NCBI RefSeq assembly: GCF_028475105.1
Contig: NZ_CP116936.1
Span: forward strand, 1,178,001 to 1,242,000
Origin: Micromonospora sp. LH3U1
GTDB lineage: Bacteria > Actinomycetota > Actinomycetes > Mycobacteriales > Micromonosporaceae
Direction: 5' to 3'
Length of the DNA stretch: 64,000 nt
Shown here: positions 32,516 to 40,531 of the stretch, one piece after another
Layout: every line of letters starts with the position of its first letter
Numbering within the stretch: position 1 is the stretch's first letter
Made by a program: the position numbers and the translations under genes
Notes under the pieces: generated by a model
The model's input: only the letters and a program-made list of their open reading frames with translations
Databases searched by the model: none
Told to the model about the DNA's origin: nothing

Positions 32516-33940
32516 GTGGACGGCTTCGTGGGGCGGGACCGTGAGCTGGCCCTGCTACACGGCACGCTCGCCCGAGTCGAACGCGGTGGCCGGGCTGGTC
32601 GGCCCGGTCGTGCCCTTCTGATGCGCGGTCGCCGACGGGTCGGCAAGTCCCGGCTCGTGGAGGAGTTCGTCGAGCGGGCGGAGGTGCCGTACCTCTTCTT
32701 CACCGCCTCTGCCCAGCCGACCGCCGCTGCCGACCTCGCTCTCTTCGTGGAGGCGGCGGCCGCGTCGACGCTGCCGGGTGCACAGATCCTCAGTGAGCAG
32801 CAACCACGGACCTGGGACGCGGCGCTCACCCTGCTCGTCGCCGCACTGCCGACCGACCGGCCGAGCGTCGTCGTCCTGGACGAGATGCCGTACCTCATCG
32901 CGAGCGACCCGGGCTTCGAGGGAACGCTGCAGAAGATCTTCGATCGTGAGCTGTCCCGGCGGCCGGTTCTGCTGATCTGTGTCGGATCGGACCTGGCAAT
33001 GATGGAGGCCTTGAACGACTACGGCCGGCCGTTCCACCAGCGGGCCACCGAGATGGTCATCCCACCGTTGAGCCCGGCCGACGTACGCGACATGCTCGAC
33101 CTGTCCGCCGCCGACGCGTTCGACGCCTACCTGGTGTCCGGCGGCCTGCCGCTGATCCTTGACGAGTGGCCGACCGGCGCATCGGTGCACGAGTATCTGA
33201 CCGACGCGGTACGGGATCCCACCTCGGCCCTGCTGGTCAGCGGCGAGCGGGCGCTGGCGGCCGAGTTCCCGCCCCAGTCCCAGGCGGGTCTGGTGTTGCG
33301 GGCGATCGGCTCCGGTGAGCGGACCTTCTCGCTGATCGCCCGTGCCGCGGGCGATCTTCCGCAGGCGTCGCTGAGCCGGGCCCTGCGCCTCCTGACCCAG
33401 AAGCGGGCAGTGGAGGACACCCTTCCGCTGTCGACGAAGCCGTCCCGGGAAACCCGCTACGTGGTGGCAGATCCGTACCTGCGCTTCTGGCTGTCGTTCC
33501 TGGGACCTCACCTCTCCGAGATCGAGCGGGGCCGAGGCGACCTGACCATGGACCGGATCGTCAGGTCGTGGGCGTCCTGGCGGGGCCGGGTCATCGAACC
33601 AGTGATCCGGGAGGCGCTGCGCCGGCTTCCCGGAGATATTTTGCCGGCAGAAGCGGCCGTGATCGGCGGCTACTGGACGCGGACCAACGACCCGGAGATC
33701 GACATTGTTGGCGCCGACCGGGGGCCCGTCGCCCAGCGCATCAATTTTGTCGGTTCGATCAAGTGGCAGGAGAACCGGCCCTTCGACGCGCATGACCTGG
33801 GCCGCCTGCTCCTGCACCGGTCCCGCTTGCCCGGCGCCGACGAATCGGTGCCGGGCCTTGCCGTGTCGCGCAGCGGCACCGCCGTCGACGGGTTGCGCGT
33901 GCTGTCGCCGGAGGATCTGCTTACCGCGTACCGGATTTGA
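32516..33940 (+). CDS. AAA ATPase with C-terminal DUF234 nuclease-like domain
   Basis: A 474-residue archaeal-type ATPase. Walker A GRRRVGKS is at 38-45 and Walker B VVVLDE at about 118-123, followed by a winged helix (LARAAGDLPQASLSRALRLLTQKRAVE) and a C-terminal DUF234 domain (FWLSFLGPHLSEIERG; EIDIVGAD; FVGSIKW), which resembles PD-(D/E)xK nucleases. The biological role of this family is unclear. GTG 32516 is preferred over ATG 32495 because of the GGGGG stretch 5 nt upstream. Confidence 0.85.
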   Translation: MDGFVGRDRELALLHGTLARVERGGRAGRPGRALLMRGRRRVGKSRLVEEFVERAEVPYLFFTASAQPTAAADLALFVEAAAASTLPGAQILSEQQPRTWDAALTLLVAALPTDRPSVVVLDEMPYLIASDPGFEGTLQKIFDRELSRRPVLLICVGSDLAMMEALNDYGRPFHQRATEMVIPPLSPADVRDMLDLSAADAFDAYLVSGGLPLILDEWPTGASVHEYLTDAVRDPTSALLVSGERALAAEFPPQSQAGLVLRAIGSGERTFSLIARAAGDLPQASLSRALRLLTQKRAVEDTLPLSTKPSRETRYVVADPYLRFWLSFLGPHLSEIERGRGDLTMDRIVRSWASWRGRVIEPVIREALRRLPGDILPAEAAVIGGYWTRTNDPEIDIVGADRGPVAQRINFVGSIKWQENRPFDAHDLGRLLLHRSRLPGADESVPGLAVSRSGTAVDGLRVLSPEDLLTAYRI

Positions 33941-34028
33941 ACTTTCGGTCGGTACCGGCCGTACCAATGGCCGAGGATGTCGGTGCGGTAGGTCCGCCGT
34001 ACCGCTGCCGAACTGCGGGAGGCCTGCC

Positions 34029-34439
34029 GTGCGAGTTGGTGAGCAGTCGACGGATCCCATCGATCAGGTACTGGGTGAGGTGCCAATGCCGGCACCCCTG
34101 ACCCCGGAGGACGTCCGGCTCGCGGTCCGGGCGGTGGTCGTGCACACCGCCGAGGAGTGGCCCACCGGGCCACTGTGCCGCAACGACGGTGCCTCCTACC
34201 CGTGTCGCCTGCACCGGTGGGGGCGGCGGGTCCTGGAGACACACGGGCTCAACGAACGGCAGATCGAGGCGTTGATCCGGCACGGCAACCCGTTCGTGCA
34301 CGTGCCCTTCCCGTTCACGGCGACCGGGCCGTCGCGGCAACAGGCCGCGCGGGTCGTCCCACCGGGGACACGACCCACCGCTGCGGGCCGGCCGGTGACT
34401 CCCCCCGTCACCGCGCCGCGCTGGCCCCGGGCGAGCTGA
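34029..34439 (+). CDS. Small CRND-motif protein, paralogue 1, unknown function
   Basis: The 136-residue protein starts at GTG 34029 with GGGAGG at 34017-34022. Residues 29-92 are a conserved core (LAVRAVVVH, CRNDGASYPCRLHRWGRRVL, ALIRHGNP), and a Pro/Thr-rich tail follows. C50, C59 and H62 (C-x8-C-x2-H) could bind metal. The core is shared with the gene at 40157, about 6 kb away. I do not recognise a named family. Confidence 0.7.
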   Translation: MRVGEQSTDPIDQVLGEVPMPAPLTPEDVRLAVRAVVVHTAEEWPTGPLCRNDGASYPCRLHRWGRRVLETHGLNERQIEALIRHGNPFVHVPFPFTATGPSRQQAARVVPPGTRPTAAGRPVTPPVTAPRWPRAS

Positions 34440-34477
34440 GCGCGATACCCCTCCGCCCCACCCGACCCGGGGCGACA

Positions 34478-34525
34478 CGACGTCGGCCCGGCGCGAAGAT
34501 CCCCCTCCGCGTCGGGCCGACGTCG
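34478..34525. terminator. 18-bp bidirectional hairpin
   Basis: Arms 34478-34495 and 34508-34525 pair with a single G-T wobble and a 12-nt loop, between convergent genes. Confidence 0.8.
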
Positions 34526-34540
34526 CTCTGACCGGCCGAC

Positions 34541-35329
34541 TCAGTCGTTGCCGGCCCCGATTCCGCAGTCCGGCGCGGACCAGCTCGTCGTGTTCGAGCT
34601 GCCGTCGCTGTTGTTCTCCCGGCGCGAGTCGACGTGCACGTGGTCGTCGTGGTCGGGGTAACCCGGCCCGTAGATCCCGCTGAAGCCGTTGTTACGGGCG
34701 CCGCGGGCGACCTGGCACAGGGACGACGTCCGCGAGGTGACGTCGGCGGCGTTGCCGTACAGGTGCTGGCTGTCGGACGCGCCGCCCACCCGGTTGTTGC
34801 AGGCGCGGTTGCGGAACCCGCTGGACACGTTGAGCGGCTTGTCGCCGAGGCTCTTGCGCAGCGCCTCCAGCTTCCACATGGTCCGCAGCGCGTTCTGCTT
34901 GGTCTGGGCCGCCGACAGCGGGCCGCCGCTCCACCCGCTCCCGCCGCACCCGTTGTCCAGTTCGTTGTAGCTGAAGTGCGCGGGCGTGCAGTCGTTGTCC
35001 TGGAGTTGGTACAGCTTGGCGTAGGTCTGCGGGCCGGCGATGCCGTCGGCGCGCAGCCCGTACGCCTGCTGGAACCGCTTGACGGCGGCTGCGGTCTTCG
35101 GCCCGTAGCGGCCGTCGTTCTCCACGATGTTCCGGTTGCCGGCCCAACCAGCGACCCGGATCTGCAACTGGCGGACGTCGTCGCCCGAGCGTCCCTGGGA
35201 CAGGTTGCGGTTCCAGGTGTAACAGCCGTCCGCGTACGCGGCTGGTGCGGCGATCACCGTGGCGATTGCTGCCCCGGGCAGCGCCAGGGCGAATGCGACG
35301 GCAGCTCGCTTCAAGGTGTTTACGCGCAC
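34541..35329 (-). CDS. Secreted peptidase M15 with peptidoglycan-binding domain
   Basis: The 262-residue precursor starts at GTG 35329, with GGAGG 6 nt upstream. Residues 1-34 are a signal peptide (AYA site). Residues about 45-110 form a PG_binding_1 domain (VRQLQIRVAG, DGRYGPKTAAAVKRFQ, ADGIAGPQTYAKL). The rest is an M15A zinc DD-carboxypeptidase resembling the Streptomyces albus G enzyme, with ligands H189 and D196 (SQHLYGNAAD) and H232 (HVHVD). It trims D-Ala-D-Ala stems in the wall. A long structured leader precedes it. Confidence 0.9.
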   Translation of the reverse strand: MRVNTLKRAAVAFALALPGAAIATVIAAPAAYADGCYTWNRNLSQGRSGDDVRQLQIRVAGWAGNRNIVENDGRYGPKTAAAVKRFQQAYGLRADGIAGPQTYAKLYQLQDNDCTPAHFSYNELDNGCGGSGWSGGPLSAAQTKQNALRTMWKLEALRKSLGDKPLNVSSGFRNRACNNRVGGASDSQHLYGNAADVTSRTSSLCQVARGARNNGFSGIYGPGYPDHDDHVHVDSRRENNSDGSSNTTSWSAPDCGIGAGND

Positions 35330-35633
35330 AGAAGTCCTCCCGATAGGAGAGCGAATGGGGTGGCTCCGGGACATCGACCGACAAGTCCCGCGATTTCCAC
35401 CCTGACACTGATCCGTGCTGTTGGGGGCAATTAACAAGAATTGTCCTCACGAACCGCTGTCCCTGGGTATTGACTGGGAATTCGGCTGATTTGTGAAACA
35501 GCCATTCACCGCGGATCGGCCCTCCGGTGGCCAACCACACCGAACGTCGCAATCGGGCGCACCGAGGGTCATGTTCCCTGGCCGGCGGTAGCCGGTAACG
35601 TCAGCCCCGGGCGGTGGACTGGCGGAGGTGCAC
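35330..35633. other. 304-bp divergent intergenic region: M15 leader and promoters
   Basis: This gap lies between the divergent M15 peptidase and caspase-like genes. It holds the M15 RBS, a nested hairpin in the M15 leader (35358-35402), and an AT-rich inverted repeat CAATT-N6-AATTG at 35428-35443 that may be promoter or operator. I found no small gene in it. Confidence 0.5.
35358..35402 (-). promoter_or_regulatory. Nested hairpin in the M15 peptidase 5' leader
   Basis: Outer stem 35358-35363/35397-35402 (6 bp) and inner stem 35367-35372/35385-35390 (6 bp) are joined by an internal loop, with a 12-nt apical loop, 29 nt upstream of the GTG. It may be an attenuator or RNA switch. It does not match the c-di-AMP riboswitch consensus known before other actinobacterial wall hydrolases. 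Confidence 0.4.
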
Positions 35634-36272
35634 GTGGCACGCGGTGGCGTCTTCTGTGTCGAGGGTCAGTGGCACCGCGACCTCAACGAGCGGGGTTCCG
35701 TGTTGCCCACCCTTGAGCTGCTGGAGCGGCTGGGCAAGATCCGTTTCATCCACAAGGACGCGGCCACCCGCGACGAGTTGTTCTACTTCCTGGACCGCTG
35801 GCTGCTCAAGCAGTACGCCGACCACCGAGTCGGCTTCTTCGCCATGCACGGCGAGCCGAGCCGGCTCTGCCTCACCGACTGGCAGTCCGTGGAGTTGAAC
35901 GAGGTGGCCGAGCTGATGGCCGGCCGCGCTGAAGGGCGGCGACTCTATTTCGGCAGCTGCTCGGTGCTGCGGGCCTCGGACGCGGTGCTGCGCGAGTTCC
36001 TGGAGGTCACTGGAGCGGCTCTGATCTGCGGTTTTACCCGAGAAGTCGACTGGGTTGAATCGGCGGCTTTCGAAACCGTCCTCCTCGACGTGCTCGCCAA
36101 CGGCCAGCGGCACAATGCCGCCGAGTTGCGGATGGGCTCCGCCCACTGGGCGCCGCTCGCGTCGTACCTCGGCTTTCGGGTGATCTACGCCAGCGGTCGG
36201 GCCTGGCGCCCGTCCGGCCGCCCCCGGGTGCCCACCCAGGCGGTGCACCGCTCCGCGGCCCGGCCCCGCTGA
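35634..36272 (+). CDS. DUF6642-like protein with a caspase-type His-Cys pair
   Basis: The 212-residue protein starts at GTG 35634 with GGAGG 5 nt upstream. I associate it with DUF6642 from memory of the opening (GGVFCVEGQWHRDLNE, SVLPTLELLE). Strand order and motifs resemble CHAT/caspase-like proteases: a strand ending in His-Gly (GFFAMHGEP, H72-G73), then a strand ending in Cys (RRLYFGSCS, C109), then ALICGFTREVDWVESAAFETVLLDVL, like the conserved segment after the CHAT cysteine. Protease activity is inference. No obvious partner or substrate gene is adjacent. Confidence 0.65.
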   Translation: MARGGVFCVEGQWHRDLNERGSVLPTLELLERLGKIRFIHKDAATRDELFYFLDRWLLKQYADHRVGFFAMHGEPSRLCLTDWQSVELNEVAELMAGRAEGRRLYFGSCSVLRASDAVLREFLEVTGAALICGFTREVDWVESAAFETVLLDVLANGQRHNAAELRMGSAHWAPLASYLGFRVIYASGRAWRPSGRPRVPTQAVHRSAARPR

Positions 36273-36314
36273 CCCGCCGTCTCCGGTCCGCCCGCACCCT
36301 GGTAGGAACGAGTG

Positions 36315-36779
36315 ATGGCGCGCAGCATCGCACAGAACACCCGGGTCGACCGGGACAGCCTGCTCGATTTCCTCCGGCCGCGACACCGCGTCGTGCTGAT
36401 GACCACCCGGGCCGATGGTCGCCCGCAGTCCTCCCCGGTCTCCGCGGGGATCGACGGGCAGGGCCGGCTGGTCGTCTCCACCTACCCCGAGCGGGCGAAG
36501 GTGACCAACATCCGCCGTGACCCCCGGGTCTCGGCGTGCGTGCTCAGCGACGACTGGAACGGCCCCTGGGTGCAGATCGACGGCACCGCCGAGGTGCTTG
36601 ACCTGCCCGAGTCGGTGGAGCCGCTGGTCGAGTACTTCCGCAGCATCTCCGGCGAACACCCGGACTGGGACGACTACCGGGCGGCCATGGTGCGCCAGGG
36701 CAAGTCGCTGATCCGGGTCACCATCGACGCCTGGGGCCCGATCGCCACCGGCGGCTTCCCGGCCCGCCTCGCCGACTGA
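36315..36779 (+). CDS. PPOX-class F420-dependent oxidoreductase (Rv1155-like)
   Basis: The 154-residue split-barrel flavin/F420 protein contains HRVVLMTTRADGRPQSSPVSAG, RAKVTNIRRDPRVSACVLSDD and WVQIDGTAEVLDLP, the core of the Rv1155 family. Such enzymes use F420H2 or FMN to reduce varied substrates. ATG 36315 has AGGA upstream. It stands before a large palindrome. Confidence 0.87.
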   Translation: MARSIAQNTRVDRDSLLDFLRPRHRVVLMTTRADGRPQSSPVSAGIDGQGRLVVSTYPERAKVTNIRRDPRVSACVLSDDWNGPWVQIDGTAEVLDLPESVEPLVEYFRSISGEHPDWDDYRAAMVRQGKSLIRVTIDAWGPIATGGFPARLAD

Positions 36780-36828
36780 CCGTTCTTCCGCTTCCGGCCG
36801 GCTGGCGGCCGACTCGACTGTTGCGCGT

Positions 36829-36911
36829 CCTTTGCTCTGCTTCCGCGGAGGCAACACCGGGTGTCCGGATATCGGACACCCGGTGTTGCCTGGGTTGAAG
36901 CAGAGCAAAGG
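36829..36911. terminator. Nested 15 + 18-bp palindrome between convergent genes
   Basis: Outer arms 36829-36843 and 36897-36911 (15 bp, perfect) and inner arms 36850-36867 and 36873-36890 (18 bp, perfect) are separated by a 6/6 internal loop, with a 5-nt tip. At 83 nt it is far longer than needed for termination. It may be a mobile or repetitive palindromic element used as a terminator. Confidence 0.75.
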
Positions 36912-36948
36912 GACCCAGAGCAGGTAGGGGCAGGCCCCGGCGGACCGG

Positions 36949-38181
36949 TCAGTCGACCAGGGCGGCGTAGACGAGCTGGCGCAGCTGGGAGCGCAGCGGG
37001 TACGTGCTCGACGGCATCAGCTGGGTGAACAGGAGCGCGGTGATCTCCTCGGCCGGGTCCACCCAGAACGCGGTGCTGGCCACCCCACCCCAGTAGTACT
37101 CGCCGACGCTGCTCGGCACCCGGCTGGGGATCGGGTCGTCGACCACCGCGAAGCCGAGGCCGAAGCCGATCCCGTCCAGGGTCGTCTCGGCGAAGCCGCC
37201 GGTGGACAGAGTGCCCAGGTCCTGACCCCCGGGCAGATGGTTGCGGGCCATGAACCGCACCGTGCGCGGCCCGAGCAGCCGAACCCCGTCCAACTCGCCG
37301 CCGCGCAGCAGCAACTGAGTGAAGCGGTGGTAGTCGGCGGCGCTGGAGATCAGACCGCCGCCACCGGACAGCAGGGCGGGCTTGCTGAATGCGAGCGCCC
37401 CGAGACTGTCGTAGCGGACGGCCCGGCCGCTGCGCGGTTCCGGTACGTAGAGCGCGGCCAGCCGCTCGGCCTCGTCGCCGTCCACCCACCAACGGGTGTC
37501 GGTCATGCCCAGCGGGCCGAAGATCCGGTCGGCGAAGAACGCGTCGAGGCTCTGGCCGGAGATCACCTCGACGAGGCGGCCGAGCACGTCGGTGGCGACG
37601 GAGTAGCCCCAGGCGGAGCCGGGCTGGAACAGCAGCGGCAGCTCGCCGAAGGCCGCGCAGGCGCTGGCGAGGTCGACGTCCGCCGGCGGGTACAGGTCGT
37701 AGCCCGCGGCCCGGTAGAGCCCGTCGACCACCGAGGTCTGCATGAAGCCGTACGTCAGGCCGGCGGTGTGGGTCAGCAGGTGCCAGACCCGGATCGGCTC
37801 GATCGCCGGCACGGTGTACGGCTTGAGCGCCGACCCCTTGGAGTAGACCCGCAGGTCGGCGAACTCCGGCAGCCAGCGGCTGATCTCGTCGGTCAGCTCG
37901 AACCGGCCCTCCTCCCACAGCATCATCGCCGCGACCGAGGTGACCGGCTTGGTCATCGAGTAGATCCGCCAGAGCGTGTCTGCCTCGACCGGTGCGCCCG
38001 ACTCCCGGTCCCGCAGCCCGTACGTCGAGGAGTGCGCCACCTCGCCGCGACGGGTGACCACCACCTGCCAGCCGGCCAGCCGGCCGTCGTCGACGTACCG
38101 GCCGAAGTGCTCGTCGATCCGCGCCAACCGCGCCGGGTCGAAACCGATCTGATCCGGGTCCTTGCTCCGAGCCACACTCAC
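36949..38181 (-). CDS. Beta-lactamase family serine hydrolase (class C-like esterase)
   Basis: The 410-residue protein has the class C/esterase motif S75-xx-K78 in YSMTKPV, a later Tyr motif in GYSVAT, and a C-terminal FWVDPAEEITALLFTQ. It lacks a signal peptide, as in cytoplasmic esterases of family VIII such as EstB. GTG 38181 is the start, although GTG 38175 is also possible. The substrate is unknown. Confidence 0.87.
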   Translation of the reverse strand: MSVARSKDPDQIGFDPARLARIDEHFGRYVDDGRLAGWQVVVTRRGEVAHSSTYGLRDRESGAPVEADTLWRIYSMTKPVTSVAAMMLWEEGRFELTDEISRWLPEFADLRVYSKGSALKPYTVPAIEPIRVWHLLTHTAGLTYGFMQTSVVDGLYRAAGYDLYPPADVDLASACAAFGELPLLFQPGSAWGYSVATDVLGRLVEVISGQSLDAFFADRIFGPLGMTDTRWWVDGDEAERLAALYVPEPRSGRAVRYDSLGALAFSKPALLSGGGGLISSAADYHRFTQLLLRGGELDGVRLLGPRTVRFMARNHLPGGQDLGTLSTGGFAETTLDGIGFGLGFAVVDDPIPSRVPSSVGEYYWGGVASTAFWVDPAEEITALLFTQLMPSSTYPLRSQLRQLVYAALVD

Positions 38182-38266
38182 GTCGCCGAACCTACTCGGC
38201 GGTACACCCGTACCGGAAGGGGGCCGCCACCAGCCGCACCGGCCGTGGGCTGTCGGCGGCGCACAC

Positions 38267-38272
38267 TAGCCT
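38267..38272 (+). promoter_or_regulatory. -10 box (TAGCCT) of leaderless pentapeptide-repeat gene
   Basis: TAGCCT ends 6 nt before the ATG at 38279. Confidence 0.5.
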
Positions 38273-38278
38273 GGTCGG

Positions 38279-38872
38279 ATGCCGGAGTTGACCGAGGACG
38301 TGACCTTTCGCAACGAGGACTGGTACGGCGAGGAGTTGACCGACCGGCACTACGTGGGTTGCGAGTTCTTCGACGTGGACCTGACCGAGGCGGTGAGCCG
38401 AGGAGCGGTCTTCACCGGGTGCACGTTCGGCAACGTTCTGTTCAACGCCTCCCGGCACGTCGACTCCGCCTTCACCCGCTGCGTCTTCCGGCGGTGCAAC
38501 TTCTTCGAGGCCGAGTTCACCGGCTGCAAGCTGGTCGGCAGCACCTTCGTCGACTGCGATCTGCGTCCGTTGACGGTGGACGGCGGTGACTGGTCCTTCG
38601 CCGCTCTGCCCGGCGCCGACCTGCGGGGCGTCCGGCTGACCGGGGTGCGGATGCGCGAGGTGGACCTGACCAGGGCCAATCTCACCGGTGCCACAGTCAC
38701 GGGCGTCGACCTTTCCGGCGCGCAGCTGCTCAACGTCCGGCTTGGCGGCGCCGACCTGCGTGGCAGCGATCTGACCGCGCTCGACCCGACGGCCGTCGAG
38801 CGGGCTGGCGCCATCGTCGACCTCGAGCAGGCCGTGGTCATCGCGCAGGTGCTCGGCTTCCGGATCGGCTGA
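38279..38872 (+). CDS. Pentapeptide repeat protein
   Basis: The 197-residue protein is built of A(D/N)LxX pentapeptides, e.g. FFDVDL, FTGCTF, ADLRGVRLTGVRMREVDLTRANLTG, ADLRGSDL, which predict a right-handed quadrilateral beta-helix. The length and N-terminal ...DWYGEEL layout recall MfpA/Qnr-like proteins that can protect gyrase, but nothing here proves that role. It probably makes a leaderless mRNA. Confidence 0.88.
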   Translation: MPELTEDVTFRNEDWYGEELTDRHYVGCEFFDVDLTEAVSRGAVFTGCTFGNVLFNASRHVDSAFTRCVFRRCNFFEAEFTGCKLVGSTFVDCDLRPLTVDGGDWSFAALPGADLRGVRLTGVRMREVDLTRANLTGATVTGVDLSGAQLLNVRLGGADLRGSDLTALDPTAVERAGAIVDLEQAVVIAQVLGFRIG

Positions 38873-39071
38873 CGGGAGAAGCGTTCCCGGTCCATCGGAG
38901 TCCCCGTCCAAGCGTGCCAACCTGTCCGATACCGTCCGGTTGCGGGCTGGACACATCTGGCAGTCCGGATCTAGCGTGTCGTCCACGCCGGTGCAAACAT
39001 CCGACGGCCCACAGTGGACGGTGCGATCCGCCGCGGTCGATGACGGCCGGGCGGCGGAGTTGGAGGGGTCG

Positions 39072-40043
39072 GTGGCGGACGAAGACCGCACGCGGTCTGA
39101 TTCGGGTGCTGGGGACGCGCCGCTCGACGGACCGGCGAGGCCCTGTCGGCGTGCCGTCACCGCCGGGCAGACCCGCACCGCGCTGCGCCGGGTCGCCCGT
39201 GCCCGGCAGCGGCGACGTTGGGCGGTGGAGGGCGTCGCCGTCCTCGTCTGCCTGGTCGCGTTGATCTCGTACGTCAGCAGCCGGTCCGATCCCGATTCCG
39301 GCGGCCAGCAGGCGGGTCCGGGCGGCGTGCCGGCCGGGGCCGCCCGTGGCACCGGTCTCCCGGCTGCCGACGGGCGCACCGGCGAGGCCGGACCGGCGTT
39401 GCCCGGCCTGCGTCCGCGCCAGCGCCCACCATCGCCTGACCCCACTCCGTCTCCCAGCGCGCCCGCCCCGCCACCGGTGTCGCCCGAGTCGCCAGAGTCG
39501 CCCGCGCTGTCGGTGAGCCGGGGGGAGATGCCCGCCGAGGTCGACCTCACCGCCGTGGGCACCCGGGACTGGATGCACTGGGGGGAGCGCGGCGACAACT
39601 CGACGGTCCGAAAGCGCTCCGGTTCCGGGGAGATCATCGATGGGGGTGGCGCCGGAAACCGGGTCCGCTGGGACGGTAACCAGGAGCACGTCCGCTGGTC
39701 CGACGGCTCATCGGATCGGTCGACGAGCGGCACCTCCAACGGCGTCTACACCTGCGGTGCCGGCAACGGGTTCACCCTCGCCGTCGCCGGCAGCGGTGAG
39801 CCGCGCACGGTCCAGCTCTACGGCGGCATCTGGATGGCCCGGGGGCGCCTGGAGGCGCGGCTGTCCTCCGGCGGGCCCGCCAGCACCGCCGTGCTGGAGG
39901 ACCCGTACAACAGTCAGAGCGCTCAGTTCACCATCCGGTTCACGCTGCCGAAGCGTGCCCGACTGCTGCTGACCTGGACCGTCGAGAAGGTCTTCACCTC
40001 GCACTGCGGCAACGTCGGCCTCCAGGCGGTGGCGGTGCGCTGA
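39072..40043 (+). CDS. Membrane-anchored protein with Pro-rich linker and beta-sandwich-like domain
   Basis: GTG 39072 is chosen for GGAGG 5 nt upstream, giving 323 residues. A basic cytoplasmic head (about 1-52), one membrane helix (about 53-72, VEGVAVLVCLVALISYV), a Pro/Ser/Gly linker (about 75-150) and an exposed C-terminal domain follow. That domain (DLTAVGTRDWMHWGERGDNS, VRWSDG, TSNGVYTCGAGNGFTLAV, QLYGG, LLTWTVE) recalls uncharacterised Streptomyces secreted domains that look carbohydrate-binding. It is probably a type II-anchored surface protein. Function unknown. Confidence 0.65.
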   Translation: MADEDRTRSDSGAGDAPLDGPARPCRRAVTAGQTRTALRRVARARQRRRWAVEGVAVLVCLVALISYVSSRSDPDSGGQQAGPGGVPAGAARGTGLPAADGRTGEAGPALPGLRPRQRPPSPDPTPSPSAPAPPPVSPESPESPALSVSRGEMPAEVDLTAVGTRDWMHWGERGDNSTVRKRSGSGEIIDGGGAGNRVRWDGNQEHVRWSDGSSDRSTSGTSNGVYTCGAGNGFTLAVAGSGEPRTVQLYGGIWMARGRLEARLSSGGPASTAVLEDPYNSQSAQFTIRFTLPKRARLLLTWTVEKVFTSHCGNVGLQAVAVR

Positions 40044-40156
40044 CCGAACGATCGCTGTGTGATCGCGCAGCGGGACAGTTTGTCCGTCGCATACCGTCGA
40101 TCAGGTCGTAACTTTCTGCTGTCCCCATCCGACCATCCAGTGTGGAGGCAGCGGAG

Positions 40157-40486
40157 ATGAGTAGCAGTACTGCGCACCGCGTCCGTGGCGCGGCTTCGTC
40201 CGGTGCCGGTGAAGGGTCCGGGGAGGTGCTCCGCGACATCCCCCTGCCGCCGTACGTGACGGGCGAGGACACCCAGTTCGCGGTCCGGGCGGTGGTGGTG
40301 CACGCGCCCCGACGATGGTCCGGGGGAGTGGTCTGCCGCAACGACGCCAGCCCGCACCCGTGTCGCCTGCACCGCTGGGGCACCCGGGTGCTGGCGCTGC
40401 GTGGCCTGCGGGCCGCTGAGATCGCCGCGCTCATCGAGCGCGGCGACCCGACGGCGGTGGTCCCCCCACCGGATCGTCCGGCCTGA
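40157..40486 (+). CDS. Small CRND-motif protein, paralogue 2, unknown function
   Basis: A 109-residue protein with a GGAGG RBS before ATG 40157. The core (FAVRAVVVH, CRNDASPHPCRLHRWGTRVL, ALIERGDP) is plainly paralogous to the protein at 34029, with C60, C69 and H72 at identical spacing. The N-terminal 35 residues are low complexity and the acidic/Pro tail is short. Both copies sit next to secreted wall-related genes (M15 peptidase, DacB), which may be chance. Confidence 0.7.
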   Translation: MSSSTAHRVRGAASSGAGEGSGEVLRDIPLPPYVTGEDTQFAVRAVVVHAPRRWSGGVVCRNDASPHPCRLHRWGTRVLALRGLRAAEIAALIERGDPTAVVPPPDRPA

Positions 40487-40531
40487 GCGCGCGCCCGGCC
40501 GGGAGGCGCACCTGCGCCTCCCGGCCGCCGT

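Noticed and set aside
35330..35633. c-di-AMP (ydaO) riboswitch before the M15 peptidase
   Set aside because: The leader has a hairpin but I cannot find the conserved ydaO core motifs. Infernal would decide.
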